Of a DNA stretch of 60,644 bases, positions 33,841-41,758 are shown one piece after another (the first letter of the stretch is position 1; each line of letters starts with the position of its first letter). The position numbers and the translations under genes are program-made. The notes under the pieces are model-generated. The model saw nothing but the letters and a program-made list of their open reading frames with translations. It had not been told where the DNA came from and did no database searches. This DNA is from OMSK01 sp902492995 (GTDB taxonomy: Bacteria > Bacillota_I > Bacilli_A > RF39 > UBA660), in contig CABUNR010000005.1 in NCBI GenBank assembly GCA_902492995.1, positions 1-60,644 on the forward strand. Direction: 5' to 3'.

Positions 33841-34497
33841 ATGAAAAATAAATTTATATTCGGTTTAGTTATAGGAATTATAATAAGTAGTGTAACCGTG
33901 TATGCAGCAAATAAATATTCGTCAAGTGATATTACATATAAAAATACTACTGTAGAAAATGCATTAAATGATTTATACGCTAATACTTTAAAAACTGAAT
34001 ATGAAGGGTTAAAATTCAAAAGAAACGAAAATGATCAACTAGAATATTATTATAATAATACCAAAATTGAACCATTATACTGGTATGGATATACTCCTTA
34101 TGGGCTTGATGTATGGGGTGAACAAAATGCATCTGCATATATAACATATAATCCAAAAACATTCACACTTACTAGAAAAAATACAGTTACAAATTCTAGA
34201 TGTGTTGGAGGTTTAACATCATTTTTGAAATATGATTTTACTAAATATTCTAAATTTCACATCATAGTTAATAGCTCAACTGTGAATTTTAATATGAAAT
34301 ATGTAAATTATAAGGGACCTGTTGGTACAAATTATGATAATGAAAATAAACCAAAATTATTACAAGTAACAAAAAAAGTAGAAGAGACAACAGAATATGT
34401 CGCTGACCTTTCAAGTGTTACTTCAACTTCATATGCTTCAATAGAGGTATGGTGTCAAAATGGAGATATCGAAGTTTCTGCAATGTGGTTAGAATAA
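33841..34497 (+). CDS. Signal-anchored surface protein with TVExAL module (paralogue 2)
   Basis: 218 aa. The N-terminus KFIFGLVIGIIISSVTVYAANKYSSSD is followed by ITYKNTTVENALNDLYAN, the same short module as its neighbours. A beta-rich C-terminal domain of about 160 residues (YGYTPYGLDVWGEQN, YITYNPKTFTLTRKN, ADLSSVTSTSYASIEVW) looks like a jelly-roll carbohydrate- or surface-binding fold, not identified further. AAAGGAG precedes ATG 33841. It lies between the prepilin peptidase and a true pilin. Confidence 0.72.
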   Translation: MKNKFIFGLVIGIIISSVTVYAANKYSSSDITYKNTTVENALNDLYANTLKTEYEGLKFKRNENDQLEYYYNNTKIEPLYWYGYTPYGLDVWGEQNASAYITYNPKTFTLTRKNTVTNSRCVGGLTSFLKYDFTKYSKFHIIVNSSTVNFNMKYVNYKGPVGTNYDNENKPKLLQVTKKVEETTEYVADLSSVTSTSYASIEVWCQNGDIEVSAMWLE

Positions 34498-34515
34498 TAG
34501 AAAGAAGGAAAATAA

Positions 34516-35019
34516 ATGAAAACAAATAAAAAAGGATTTACATTATTAGAATTATTAGCAGTAATAGTAATTCTTGCTATAATAGCATTGATTGCAACAC
34601 CTATTGTATTAAATATGATAAACAATGCAAAAAAATCAGCTGCAGTTGATTCTGCATATGGATATATAAAAGCTATTGAATATAATAATACAATGGCAGA
34701 AATGAATAAAAAATATACAAAAATAGAAGATACAACAACAGAAGAAGGTATTCCTGTATCACAAATAAATGTAAATGTAAAAGGAACAAAACCAAATGGT
34801 GGTAAAGTAAAAATTACTAAAGGTCGTGTTTCATATGCTGATTTATGTATAAATAGTTATAAAGTAATTTACGATGGTTCAAAAGCAGCTGTTAAAGGTA
34901 GTGATTGTGCTGCAGAAATTGTAGAAATTAACTCAAAAGATGTTTCATTTACACCATCTGATTCTAATTGGAAAGTATCAACAGTAGAAGAGGCACTAGA
35001 CTCTTTATATGGAGAATAA
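34516..35019 (+). CDS. Type IV pilin
   Basis: 167 aa. Classic class III signal KTNKKG / FTLLELLAVIVILAIIALIAT, with cleavage after Gly7, N-methyl-Phe and Glu at mature position 5. The globular part has two Cys (ADLCINS, GSDCAAE) likely to be disulfide-bonded. The last 25 residues (VSFTPSDSNWKVSTVEEALDSLYGE region) carry the TVExALxxLY module that also follows the membrane anchor in the three neighbouring proteins. AAGGA precedes ATG 34516. Likely the major pilin of this locus. Confidence 0.92.
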   Translation: MKTNKKGFTLLELLAVIVILAIIALIATPIVLNMINNAKKSAAVDSAYGYIKAIEYNNTMAEMNKKYTKIEDTTTEEGIPVSQINVNVKGTKPNGGKVKITKGRVSYADLCINSYKVIYDGSKAAVKGSDCAAEIVEINSKDVSFTPSDSNWKVSTVEEALDSLYGE

Positions 35020-35021
35020 AT

Positions 35022-35807
35022 ATGAAAAATATTAAAACAATAACAATAATTGCCATAACAGCAATTGTTTGTATATCTAGTACTGTATATGCAACAACCA
35101 AATATTTAGCTAGTGAGGTAACATATAAAAATACCACAGTAGAAAATGCATTAAACGAATTATATAATAAAATTAAATCAAGTGATGATATGTATGATGC
35201 TTTCAATAAAAGATTACAAAAACAAAAAATAAAATCATTAAACAATGGTGTTGAAATAAAAAAAGATGAAAACAATGATTATTATTTTCATTTTGATGGA
35301 ATTGACGACTATATTCAATTAGAAAATTTATCATCTAGCATTGATATAAAATCTGGTTTTATAGTTACTTTTAAAGTTAGATGGGATGAATTTAAAAATT
35401 TTTCAAGAATTTTTGAATTAAGCAATGGATCTCCACGTGATAATAATATTGGTTTTGAAAATTACCATAGAACTGGTAACATTGCATTATATATGTACTT
35501 AGGGACAGACTACAAAGATCACGTATCCAATAATGTGGTTGAAATTAATAAAACATATAATATAGAAGTAAAATGCATAAAAAATTCAGACAACTACGAT
35601 ATTAAGTATTTTGTTAATGGGAATGAGTTTTATAGTACTTCTTCATCACAACAATATGCAAATATCGATAGAAATAATAATTATATTGCAAAAACAAGTT
35701 GGACAGATTCCGAATATTTTAAAGGTAGAATTTATAACTTTAAGTTAAATTTAGCAGATGGCACTACTATTTATGATATAGACGTTAATAAATTAATTAA
35801 AAATTAA
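35022..35807 (+). CDS. Signal-anchored LamG/ConA-like lectin-domain protein with TVExAL module (paralogue 3)
   Basis: 261 aa. N-terminal signal anchor (TITIIAITAIVCISSTVYA) then TKYLASEVTYKNTTVENALNELYNK. From about residue 85 a concanavalin-like fold is visible: YYFHFDGIDDYIQLENL, SGFIVTFKVRWDE, GNIALYMYLG, KTYNIEVKC, VNGNEFYS and GRIYNFKLNLADG. This is the order of LamG_3 domains that bind glycans or surfaces. ATG 35022 follows GGAG in the pilin's last codons; the upstream in-frame start at 34968 lies inside the pilin. A candidate pilus-associated adhesin. Confidence 0.82.
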   Translation: MKNIKTITIIAITAIVCISSTVYATTKYLASEVTYKNTTVENALNELYNKIKSSDDMYDAFNKRLQKQKIKSLNNGVEIKKDENNDYYFHFDGIDDYIQLENLSSSIDIKSGFIVTFKVRWDEFKNFSRIFELSNGSPRDNNIGFENYHRTGNIALYMYLGTDYKDHVSNNVVEINKTYNIEVKCIKNSDNYDIKYFVNGNEFYSTSSSQQYANIDRNNNYIAKTSWTDSEYFKGRIYNFKLNLADGTTIYDIDVNKLIKN

Positions 35808-35832
35808 AAAACTACTGTTAATAGTAGTTTTT
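35807..35832. terminator. Bidirectional terminator between pilus locus and rarA
   Basis: 10-bp stem AAAAACTACT (35807-35816) / AGTAGTTTTT (35823-35832), 6-nt loop, with T or A runs at both ends. It serves both convergent genes. Confidence 0.8.
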
Positions 35833-37042
35833 ATTTTAGTATTTTATCAATTTTTTCATAGACTGATTTTAAACTTTTTTCATAGCTGCTTGTTTCTTTA
35901 GGAATATAATATTTTCTTCCTTTTAAATTGTGCGGTAAATATTCTTGTTTAACAATACTGTTTGGATAATCATGAGGATATTTATAAGTGACAGAATTTG
36001 TTTTAATATGATCTGGTATATTACCAATATTTCCTTTATTTATATCATTTAAAGCAGCATCTAAAGCAGTGTGACCACTATTAGATTTAGGAGATAAAGC
36101 CATTTCAATTATCATATCACCTAAAGGGATTCTTGCCTCAGGAAGACCTAATCTTTCACAAGCATTAATGCACGCATCAACTTTAGGACCAATTGATGGA
36201 TTAGCAAGTCCTATATCCTCATATGCAATAACAGTCATTCTTCTATAAATAATGTCTAAATCACCTGCATCTATAAGTCTAGCTAAATAGTGAAGTGAGG
36301 CATTAACATCACTTCCTCTAATAGATTTTTGAAAGGCACTAATAACATCATAATGTCCACTTTCTAAATTATCATAAAAAGAAACGGGCTTATTATTAAC
36401 ATTTTTAATAACATCTAATGTAATATTAAAATCATTAGTAGAATAATATGCAACTTCAAGTAAATTATATGCATATCTAATATCTCCATTAGAAAGTTTA
36501 GCAATAAATTCGATTGAATCATTATCTATTTTTAAATTTTCTAAGCATTTTTTTTCTATAACTTTTTTAATAGCTAAAACAACATCATCAAATGATAAAG
36601 ATTTAAGTTCAAAGATTTGACATCTACTTCTAATTGCTGGATTAATTTTATGATAAGGATTAGATGTGGTCATACCAATTAAAGTAATTAAACCACTTTC
36701 TAAGTATGGTAAAAGTAAATCTTGCTTATCTTTATTTAATCTATGAATTTCATCCATAAGAAGAACCATACCATTATACATTTTAGCTTCTTCAACAACA
36801 ATTTCAAAATCCTTTTTATTATTAATAACAGCATTTAGCATTCTATATTTTAAATTAAGTTCGCTTACAATAGAAAGAGCAAGCGTAGTTTTACCAATTC
36901 CTGGATTTCCATATAAAATCATAGAAAATATTTTTTTGTTATTTACTAAATTTCTTATTACTTTATTTTCTCCAATTAGATGCTTTTGACCTATGACATC
37001 ATCTAATTTATTTGGTCTCATAATAATTGCTAAGGGTTCCAT
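35831..37042 (-). CDS. rarA: Replication-associated recombination protein RarA (MgsA)
   Basis: 403-aa AAA+ clamp-loader-like ATPase acting at stalled forks. Walker A is GNPGIGKTTLA and Walker B is LLMDEIHRLNK. TTSNPYHKINPAIRSRCQIFEL (sensor I and arginine finger) and the C-terminal MgsA domain (YEDIGLANPS, DAALNDINKG, YKYPHDYPN) follow. Monocistronic on the minus strand between two plus-strand blocks. Confidence 0.95.
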   Translation of the reverse strand: MEPLAIIMRPNKLDDVIGQKHLIGENKVIRNLVNNKKIFSMILYGNPGIGKTTLALSIVSELNLKYRMLNAVINNKKDFEIVVEEAKMYNGMVLLMDEIHRLNKDKQDLLLPYLESGLITLIGMTTSNPYHKINPAIRSRCQIFELKSLSFDDVVLAIKKVIEKKCLENLKIDNDSIEFIAKLSNGDIRYAYNLLEVAYYSTNDFNITLDVIKNVNNKPVSFYDNLESGHYDVISAFQKSIRGSDVNASLHYLARLIDAGDLDIIYRRMTVIAYEDIGLANPSIGPKVDACINACERLGLPEARIPLGDMIIEMALSPKSNSGHTALDAALNDINKGNIGNIPDHIKTNSVTYKYPHDYPNSIVKQEYLPHNLKGRKYYIPKETSSYEKSLKSVYEKIDKILK

Positions 37043-37116
37043 TTAAATCACCTATACACATTTTAACATATTTTTAATTAATAATGTCAAAATTGCTTAA
37101 AAAATAATCAATAATT

Positions 37117-37125
37117 TGATATAAT
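37117..37125 (+). promoter_or_regulatory. Extended -10 promoter of xerD
   Basis: TGATATAAT (-10 at 37120-37125), followed 5 nt later by the GGGG-type site for ATG 37142. Confidence 0.45.
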
Positions 37126-37141
37126 TAAAGGGGTAGATAAT

Positions 37142-38002
37142 ATGGAATATATAGAAGAATATTTAAAATATTTACTTATTGAAAAGAAATATAGTAGTAA
37201 TACAATTGCTTCATATAAAAATGATTTAAAAGAATTATATTTATTTAGTAATAATAAAAATATAATTTATTTAAATAAAGATGATATTTTAAAATTTTTA
37301 GAAAAAAACAAAGATAAAAATTCTAAAACATTATCACATTTTATAACAACATTTAGAGGATTTTATAAGTATCTAGAAATAGAAAATATAATTAAAAATA
37401 ATCCCGTATTATCAATATCACAACCTAAATTAAGAAAAACATTACCTAAAGTGTTATCAGTAGAAGAAGTAGATAAAATATTAAATATTAAATTAAATAC
37501 TAAATATGATTATAGAAATAAAGCAATGCTAGAATTAATGTATTCAACAGGAATAAGAATATCAGAACTCATAAACATAAAAACACATGATTTAAATATA
37601 AATAATTGTACATTAAAAGTAATGGGAAAAGGTTCAAAAGAAAGAATTATTCCAGTAGGTGATATTGCACTTAAATATTTAAAAATATATATAGATAACT
37701 ATAGAACATATTTCATAAGAAAAAATACAGATTACCTATTTTTAAATAGTAGAGGAACTATTATGACAAGACAAGCATTTTTTAAAATAGTAAAAAAAAT
37801 AGCTCAAGAAAAAAATATCAAAACAGAATTTTCACCACATACATTAAGACACAGTTTTGCAACACATATGTTAGAAAATGGAGCAGATTTAAGAATAATA
37901 CAAGAACTTTTAGGTCATTCAAGCCTTTCAACAACCCAAATATATACAAATGTATCAAATAAATTTATAGAAGAAAATTATAGTTTTCATCCACATAGTT
38001 AG
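37142..38002 (+). CDS. xerD: Tyrosine recombinase XerD/XerC type
   Basis: 286 aa, the usual Xer length, acting in chromosome dimer resolution at dif. The N-terminal SAM-like domain (YLKYLLIEKKYSSNTIASY) precedes the catalytic residues: Arg in STGIRISEL, Lys in GKGSKER, His-Arg in HTLRHSFATHML, His in LGHSSL and the nucleophile Tyr in TTQIYTNVS. No phage genes are adjacent, so this is a host Xer rather than an integrase. XerC or XerD identity is not settled. Confidence 0.93.
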   Translation: MEYIEEYLKYLLIEKKYSSNTIASYKNDLKELYLFSNNKNIIYLNKDDILKFLEKNKDKNSKTLSHFITTFRGFYKYLEIENIIKNNPVLSISQPKLRKTLPKVLSVEEVDKILNIKLNTKYDYRNKAMLELMYSTGIRISELINIKTHDLNINNCTLKVMGKGSKERIIPVGDIALKYLKIYIDNYRTYFIRKNTDYLFLNSRGTIMTRQAFFKIVKKIAQEKNIKTEFSPHTLRHSFATHMLENGADLRIIQELLGHSSLSTTQIYTNVSNKFIEENYSFHPHS

Positions 38003-38012
38003 GAGAGATAAT

Positions 38013-38834
38013 ATGGAATTTGAAAATGGAAATAAATTAAAAGGATATTTATATAATGAAAGTAAAAGATTAAATATACATAGTAATTATGCTTATACAT
38101 ATTACTTTATAAGAAAATTTTTAGAAAGATTGTACAGAGATAATCAAGATGTTTTTAATGTTAAAGGAAGTATTTCACAACTTTCTCATACTGTTAAATT
38201 AACTAGAGCAATAACTGATGTTGATATATCAAGTAATCTTGATATATTAGATTCTTCATATTTAATAGAAAAAGAAGCAAGTAAAAATGAAGATGAAATT
38301 AAATTTAAAATAAAAGACAAATTTACAACCAAAAACAATACAATAAATTTTAAAATATTATGCAATTTTGATCATATAGAACATTTAATTAAAATTGATT
38401 TAAAAAAAGAAGAATCAAATGATATGATTAAAAAATCTCTGCCAATTATTATGAAAAAAGATATAGCTTTTGATATTTCAACATACCCAATTGAAAAGCA
38501 TATAGCTACTAAAATGTATATTCTACTTAGAAATGCAGATAGAAATTTATCTGTTAGTAAAGAAACAAGAAGATTAAAAGATTTTTATGATTTGCATTTT
38601 TTATTGCAAACAGATTACAATGATGAATTAGTATGCAAATATTTTGATCAAATATGCAATGAAAGGTGTGATGTTAATATAAATAATATAGATATGAGTT
38701 TATTAAGTGATAATTTTGTACAGAATAATATTGGATTATATTTACAAGATAAAAAAAGATATGGGTTTAGTGATATACCATTTGAAAACTTAGTTGAAGA
38801 AGCAAAAGATGAAATAAGTAAAAAATTAAGATAG
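38013..38834 (+). CDS. Lone AbiEii/AbiGii-type nucleotidyltransferase
   Basis: 273 aa. The polymerase-beta-like fold is recognisable: KGSISQLSHTVKLTRAITDVDIS at 51-73, with the paired acidic residues D69 and D71, then YPIEKHIATKMYILLRNADRN and RLKDFYDLHFLL. These are the AbiEii (MenT-type) toxin landmarks: a G-S sensor, T-x-D-x-D, and K-x-x-D-x-x-D near the end. No AbiEi-type antitoxin is next to it. AGGAGA precedes the start 10 bp after xerD, and deoB follows, so it sits inside a housekeeping run. tRNA nucleotidyl transfer is inference. Confidence 0.8.
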   Translation: MEFENGNKLKGYLYNESKRLNIHSNYAYTYYFIRKFLERLYRDNQDVFNVKGSISQLSHTVKLTRAITDVDISSNLDILDSSYLIEKEASKNEDEIKFKIKDKFTTKNNTINFKILCNFDHIEHLIKIDLKKEESNDMIKKSLPIIMKKDIAFDISTYPIEKHIATKMYILLRNADRNLSVSKETRRLKDFYDLHFLLQTDYNDELVCKYFDQICNERCDVNINNIDMSLLSDNFVQNNIGLYLQDKKRYGFSDIPFENLVEEAKDEISKKLR

Positions 38835-38845
38835 GAGGAATGATT

Positions 38846-39997
38846 ATGTTTAAAAGAGTATTTTTAATAGTATTAGATTCTGTAGGAGTAGGAGCTGCAA
38901 AAGACGCAGATAAATATGATGATTTAGGAACAAATACATTTATGCATGCAACAAGTAGTATAAAAGAAGAATACCCAAATTTAAGAAAATTAGGATTTTT
39001 TAATTTAGCAAATAATGAAGCAGATAATACAATATCATATTATACAAAAGGAATAGAAAAAAGTAATGGTAAAGATACACTAACTGGACACTTAGAGATG
39101 ATGGGCGTAGTAACAATAAAACCATTCAAAACATTTTTAAATGGTTTTCCTAAAGAATTAATAGATGAAATAGAAAAAATAAGTGGTAGAAAAGTAATTG
39201 GAAATTGTGCAGCAAGTGGAACAGAAATTATAAAAGAACTTGGAGATAGACAAATGAAAACAGGAGAATTAATTGTTTATACATCAGCAGATTCAGTTCT
39301 TCAAATAGCCGCACATGAAGATGTTATTCCACTTACTGAATTATACGATATATGCAAAAAGGTAAGAGAAATTACTTTAAAAGATGAATGGAAAGTTGGA
39401 AGAATCATAGCTCGCCCTTATATAGGAAGCAATGGTAATTTTGAGAGAACACCAAATAGACATGATTATGCTTTAAATCCAGCTCATGAAACAGTTTTAG
39501 ATATACTTAAAAATAATAATTATGAAGTAAGAGCAATAGGAAAAATATCAGATGTATTTAACAATTGTGGTATTACAAAAAGTACTAAAACTAAGGATAA
39601 TTTAGATGGAATAAATAAAATATTAGAAGAAGAAGAAAATGAATTTACAGGACTATGCTTTGCTAATTTGAATGACTATGATTCAAAATATGGTCATAGA
39701 AGAAATCCTGTAGGATATGCAAATGCATTAAAAGAATTTGATAATTATATTCCAGAAATAATAGAAAAATTACATGATGATGATTTACTTATTATAACAG
39801 CTGATCATGGCAACGATCCAACCTATAAAGGAACAGATCATACAAGAGAAAATACACCAATAATTTTTTACCATAAAAATATTAAAAATAGTAAACGTCT
39901 TGAAAATTTAGAAGGTTTTTATAATATAGGTTATACAATATTAGAAAACTTTAATTTAAATAATAATATGGAAAATATATATAAAGAAATAGTATAA
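38846..39997 (+). CDS. deoB: Phosphopentomutase DeoB
   Basis: 383-aa alkaline-phosphatase-superfamily mutase interconverting ribose-1- and ribose-5-phosphate in nucleoside salvage. DSVGVGAAKDADKYDD (metal site) at the start, GKDTLTGHLEMMG with the phosphorylated Thr, YTSADSVLQIAAHE, GRIIARPY, and ITADHGNDPTYKGTDHTREN near the end. ATG 38846 is 7 nt after AGGAGG; the in-frame ATG at 38840 is too close to that site. It pairs functionally with cdd at 5.9 kb. Confidence 0.96.
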   Translation: MFKRVFLIVLDSVGVGAAKDADKYDDLGTNTFMHATSSIKEEYPNLRKLGFFNLANNEADNTISYYTKGIEKSNGKDTLTGHLEMMGVVTIKPFKTFLNGFPKELIDEIEKISGRKVIGNCAASGTEIIKELGDRQMKTGELIVYTSADSVLQIAAHEDVIPLTELYDICKKVREITLKDEWKVGRIIARPYIGSNGNFERTPNRHDYALNPAHETVLDILKNNNYEVRAIGKISDVFNNCGITKSTKTKDNLDGINKILEEEENEFTGLCFANLNDYDSKYGHRRNPVGYANALKEFDNYIPEIIEKLHDDDLLIITADHGNDPTYKGTDHTRENTPIIFYHKNIKNSKRLENLEGFYNIGYTILENFNLNNNMENIYKEIV

Positions 39998-40011
39998 AAA
40001 TACTATTTTTT
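39987..40011 (+). terminator. Terminator after deoB
   Basis: 8-bp stem AAATAGTA (39987-39994) / TACTATTT (40001-40008), loop TAAAAA, then T's; overlaps the deoB stop. Confidence 0.7.
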
Positions 40012-40056
40012 GTTGCCTAAATTAATTTTTTTCATAATATAAACTAGGTGATTTAA

Positions 40057-40494
40057 ATGAATGAAAATATTGAAATATTAAATGAATATATGGCAAATTT
40101 AAAAGTGTTTAATAATAATTTATATAATATGCATTTCAATGTAGAAGGAAGCAGTTTTTTAAGTATACATAAAAAACTAGAAGAATATTATAATAAAATA
40201 GCTTCTTTTTATGATAGTGTAGGAGAGAGAATAAAAATGTTAGGTGGATATCCAACAATGAATTTATTAAAAATAGAAGAAATATCTAGTATAAAATCAA
40301 TGAAAAGTATGAGCTATACAGGATTACAAGTAATGGAAGTTTTAGATAATGATATAAGCTTTTTAAAAGACTATACAATTGATTTAATAAATTATTATAC
40401 AAAACAAAATGATTATTATACATTAAATATTTTAAATAATAACTTAAATTTTTTTGAAAAAGAATCATGGATTATAAAAGAAAGTTTAAAATAA
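40057..40494 (+). CDS. dps: Dps/ferritin-like DNA-protection protein
   Basis: 145 aa. Dps proteins oxidise Fe(II) with peroxide and shield DNA. NNNLYNMHFNVEGSSFLSIHKKLEEYYNKI gives the ferroxidase His and the helix-B residues, and ASFYDSVGERIKMLGGYP the D-x-x-x-E-R motif; the ligand pattern H...D...E is intact. AGGTGAT precedes ATG 40057. With rubrerythrin and the Fur/PerR-like regulator this makes an oxidative-defence set, although no Per-like palindrome is seen before this gene. Confidence 0.88.
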   Translation: MNENIEILNEYMANLKVFNNNLYNMHFNVEGSSFLSIHKKLEEYYNKIASFYDSVGERIKMLGGYPTMNLLKIEEISSIKSMKSMSYTGLQVMEVLDNDISFLKDYTIDLINYYTKQNDYYTLNILNNNLNFFEKESWIIKESLK

Positions 40495-40551
40495 GTATTT
40501 AATTTTTTTAAAAAATATTGTATAATACCTAAAGATAGTAGGTGTATATAT

Positions 40552-41688
40552 ATGAAAAAAGTTAAAATATTATTTATTTTATTAGCATTATTATTAATAA
40601 TAATTGCCTGTTTTTTAAAAATACAATATGAAAATGAACAAAATAAACTAAAATATAAAAAAGAAATAACTATTAGTGTTGGTGATAAAGTACCAAAAAT
40701 AGATGATTACGTTGATAAAAATGACTTATATAAAGTTAAAAATATTTCTATTAAATGGAAGAAAATGACTATTGATAAGAATAAAATATATTATGCAGGA
40801 ACATATAAAGGAACATTTAAATTTAATAAAAAAGAGATAACTGTAGTACTAAATGTTATTGATAAAACAGCTCCAACTATTGATTTAGTCAAAGATATAA
40901 CAATATATAAAGGAAATAACATTAATTTATTAAAAGACATAAAAGTTAATGATAATAGTCATGATAAAGTAGAAATTAAAGTAGAAGGAACATACAATGT
41001 TAATAAGATTGGGGAATATAAATTAAAATATATAGCAACCGATAAAAGTAACAATAAAGCAGAAAAGGAGTTTAAGCTTATAGTAAAGGAAAAAGAAAAA
41101 AATAACACTACAAACGAAAATAAAACACTAGGTACAACAACTAAAGGATATAAAATAGAAAAGAAAAATGGAATATATTATATTAATGGAATCTTAATAG
41201 CAAATAAAACCTATGGTCTTCCAAAAAATTATAATCCAGGAGGTCTTTTAAGTACATTTACAAACAATTTTAATAAAATGAAAGATGCTGCTAAAAATGC
41301 TAATATTAATTTAAATATTAGAAGTGGTTTTAGATCATACAATACACAAGTATCATTATACAATAATTATGTAAAAAGGGATGGCAAAACAGCTGCAGAT
41401 ACATATTCAGCACGTGCGGGTCATTCAGAACATCAAACAGGCTTAGCAGCAGATATAAATAGTCTAGAACAATCATTTATTAATACCAAAGAAGGTAAAT
41501 GGTTAAATGAAAATTGCTATAAATATGGGTTTATCATAAGATATCCAAAAGGAAAAGAAGATATAACAGGCTATATATATGAACCATGGCATATAAGATA
41601 TGTAGGAATTGATATAGCAAGTAAACTTTATAATAATGGTAATTGGATCACACTAGAAGAATATTTAGGAATTGATAGTAAATATTAG
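40552..41688 (+). CDS. Membrane-anchored D,D-carboxypeptidase (VanY type) with Ig-like domain
   Basis: 378 aa. N-terminal membrane anchor (about 6-24), an extracytoplasmic Ig-like DUF5011 domain near 103-180 (DKTAPTIDLV, KLKYIATDKSNNKAEKEFKL), then a VanY/LAS peptidase domain from about 200. That domain has RSGFRSYNTQVSLYNNY, the zinc ligands in SEHQTGLAADIN near 291, and EPWHIRYVG near 343. It trims terminal D-Ala from peptidoglycan stem peptides. Vancomycin resistance is not implied, since no van cluster is present. Own promoter TATAAT about 30 nt upstream. Confidence 0.9.
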   Translation: MKKVKILFILLALLLIIIACFLKIQYENEQNKLKYKKEITISVGDKVPKIDDYVDKNDLYKVKNISIKWKKMTIDKNKIYYAGTYKGTFKFNKKEITVVLNVIDKTAPTIDLVKDITIYKGNNINLLKDIKVNDNSHDKVEIKVEGTYNVNKIGEYKLKYIATDKSNNKAEKEFKLIVKEKEKNNTTNENKTLGTTTKGYKIEKKNGIYYINGILIANKTYGLPKNYNPGGLLSTFTNNFNKMKDAAKNANINLNIRSGFRSYNTQVSLYNNYVKRDGKTAADTYSARAGHSEHQTGLAADINSLEQSFINTKEGKWLNENCYKYGFIIRYPKGKEDITGYIYEPWHIRYVGIDIASKLYNNGNWITLEEYLGIDSKY

Positions 41689-41706
41689 ATAAATTCTAAT
41701 ATTTTT
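41681..41706 (+). terminator. Terminator after the VanY-type gene
   Basis: 9-bp stem AATATTAGA (41681-41689) / TCTAATATT (41695-41703), followed by T's; overlaps the stop codon. Confidence 0.75.
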
Positions 41707-41758
41707 TCTTTACTAAAACTTATATAATTGGTACAATATTATTAGAATAGAGGTGCTT

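Noticed and set aside
37142..38002. Phage or integrative-element integrase
   Set aside because: Length and motifs fit chromosomal XerC/D and no phage, att-repeat or tRNA context is present.
40552..41688. Vancomycin resistance gene vanY
   Set aside because: The peptidase domain is VanY-like, but there is no vanHAX or VanRS context and an Ig-like domain is added. It is an ordinary wall carboxypeptidase.
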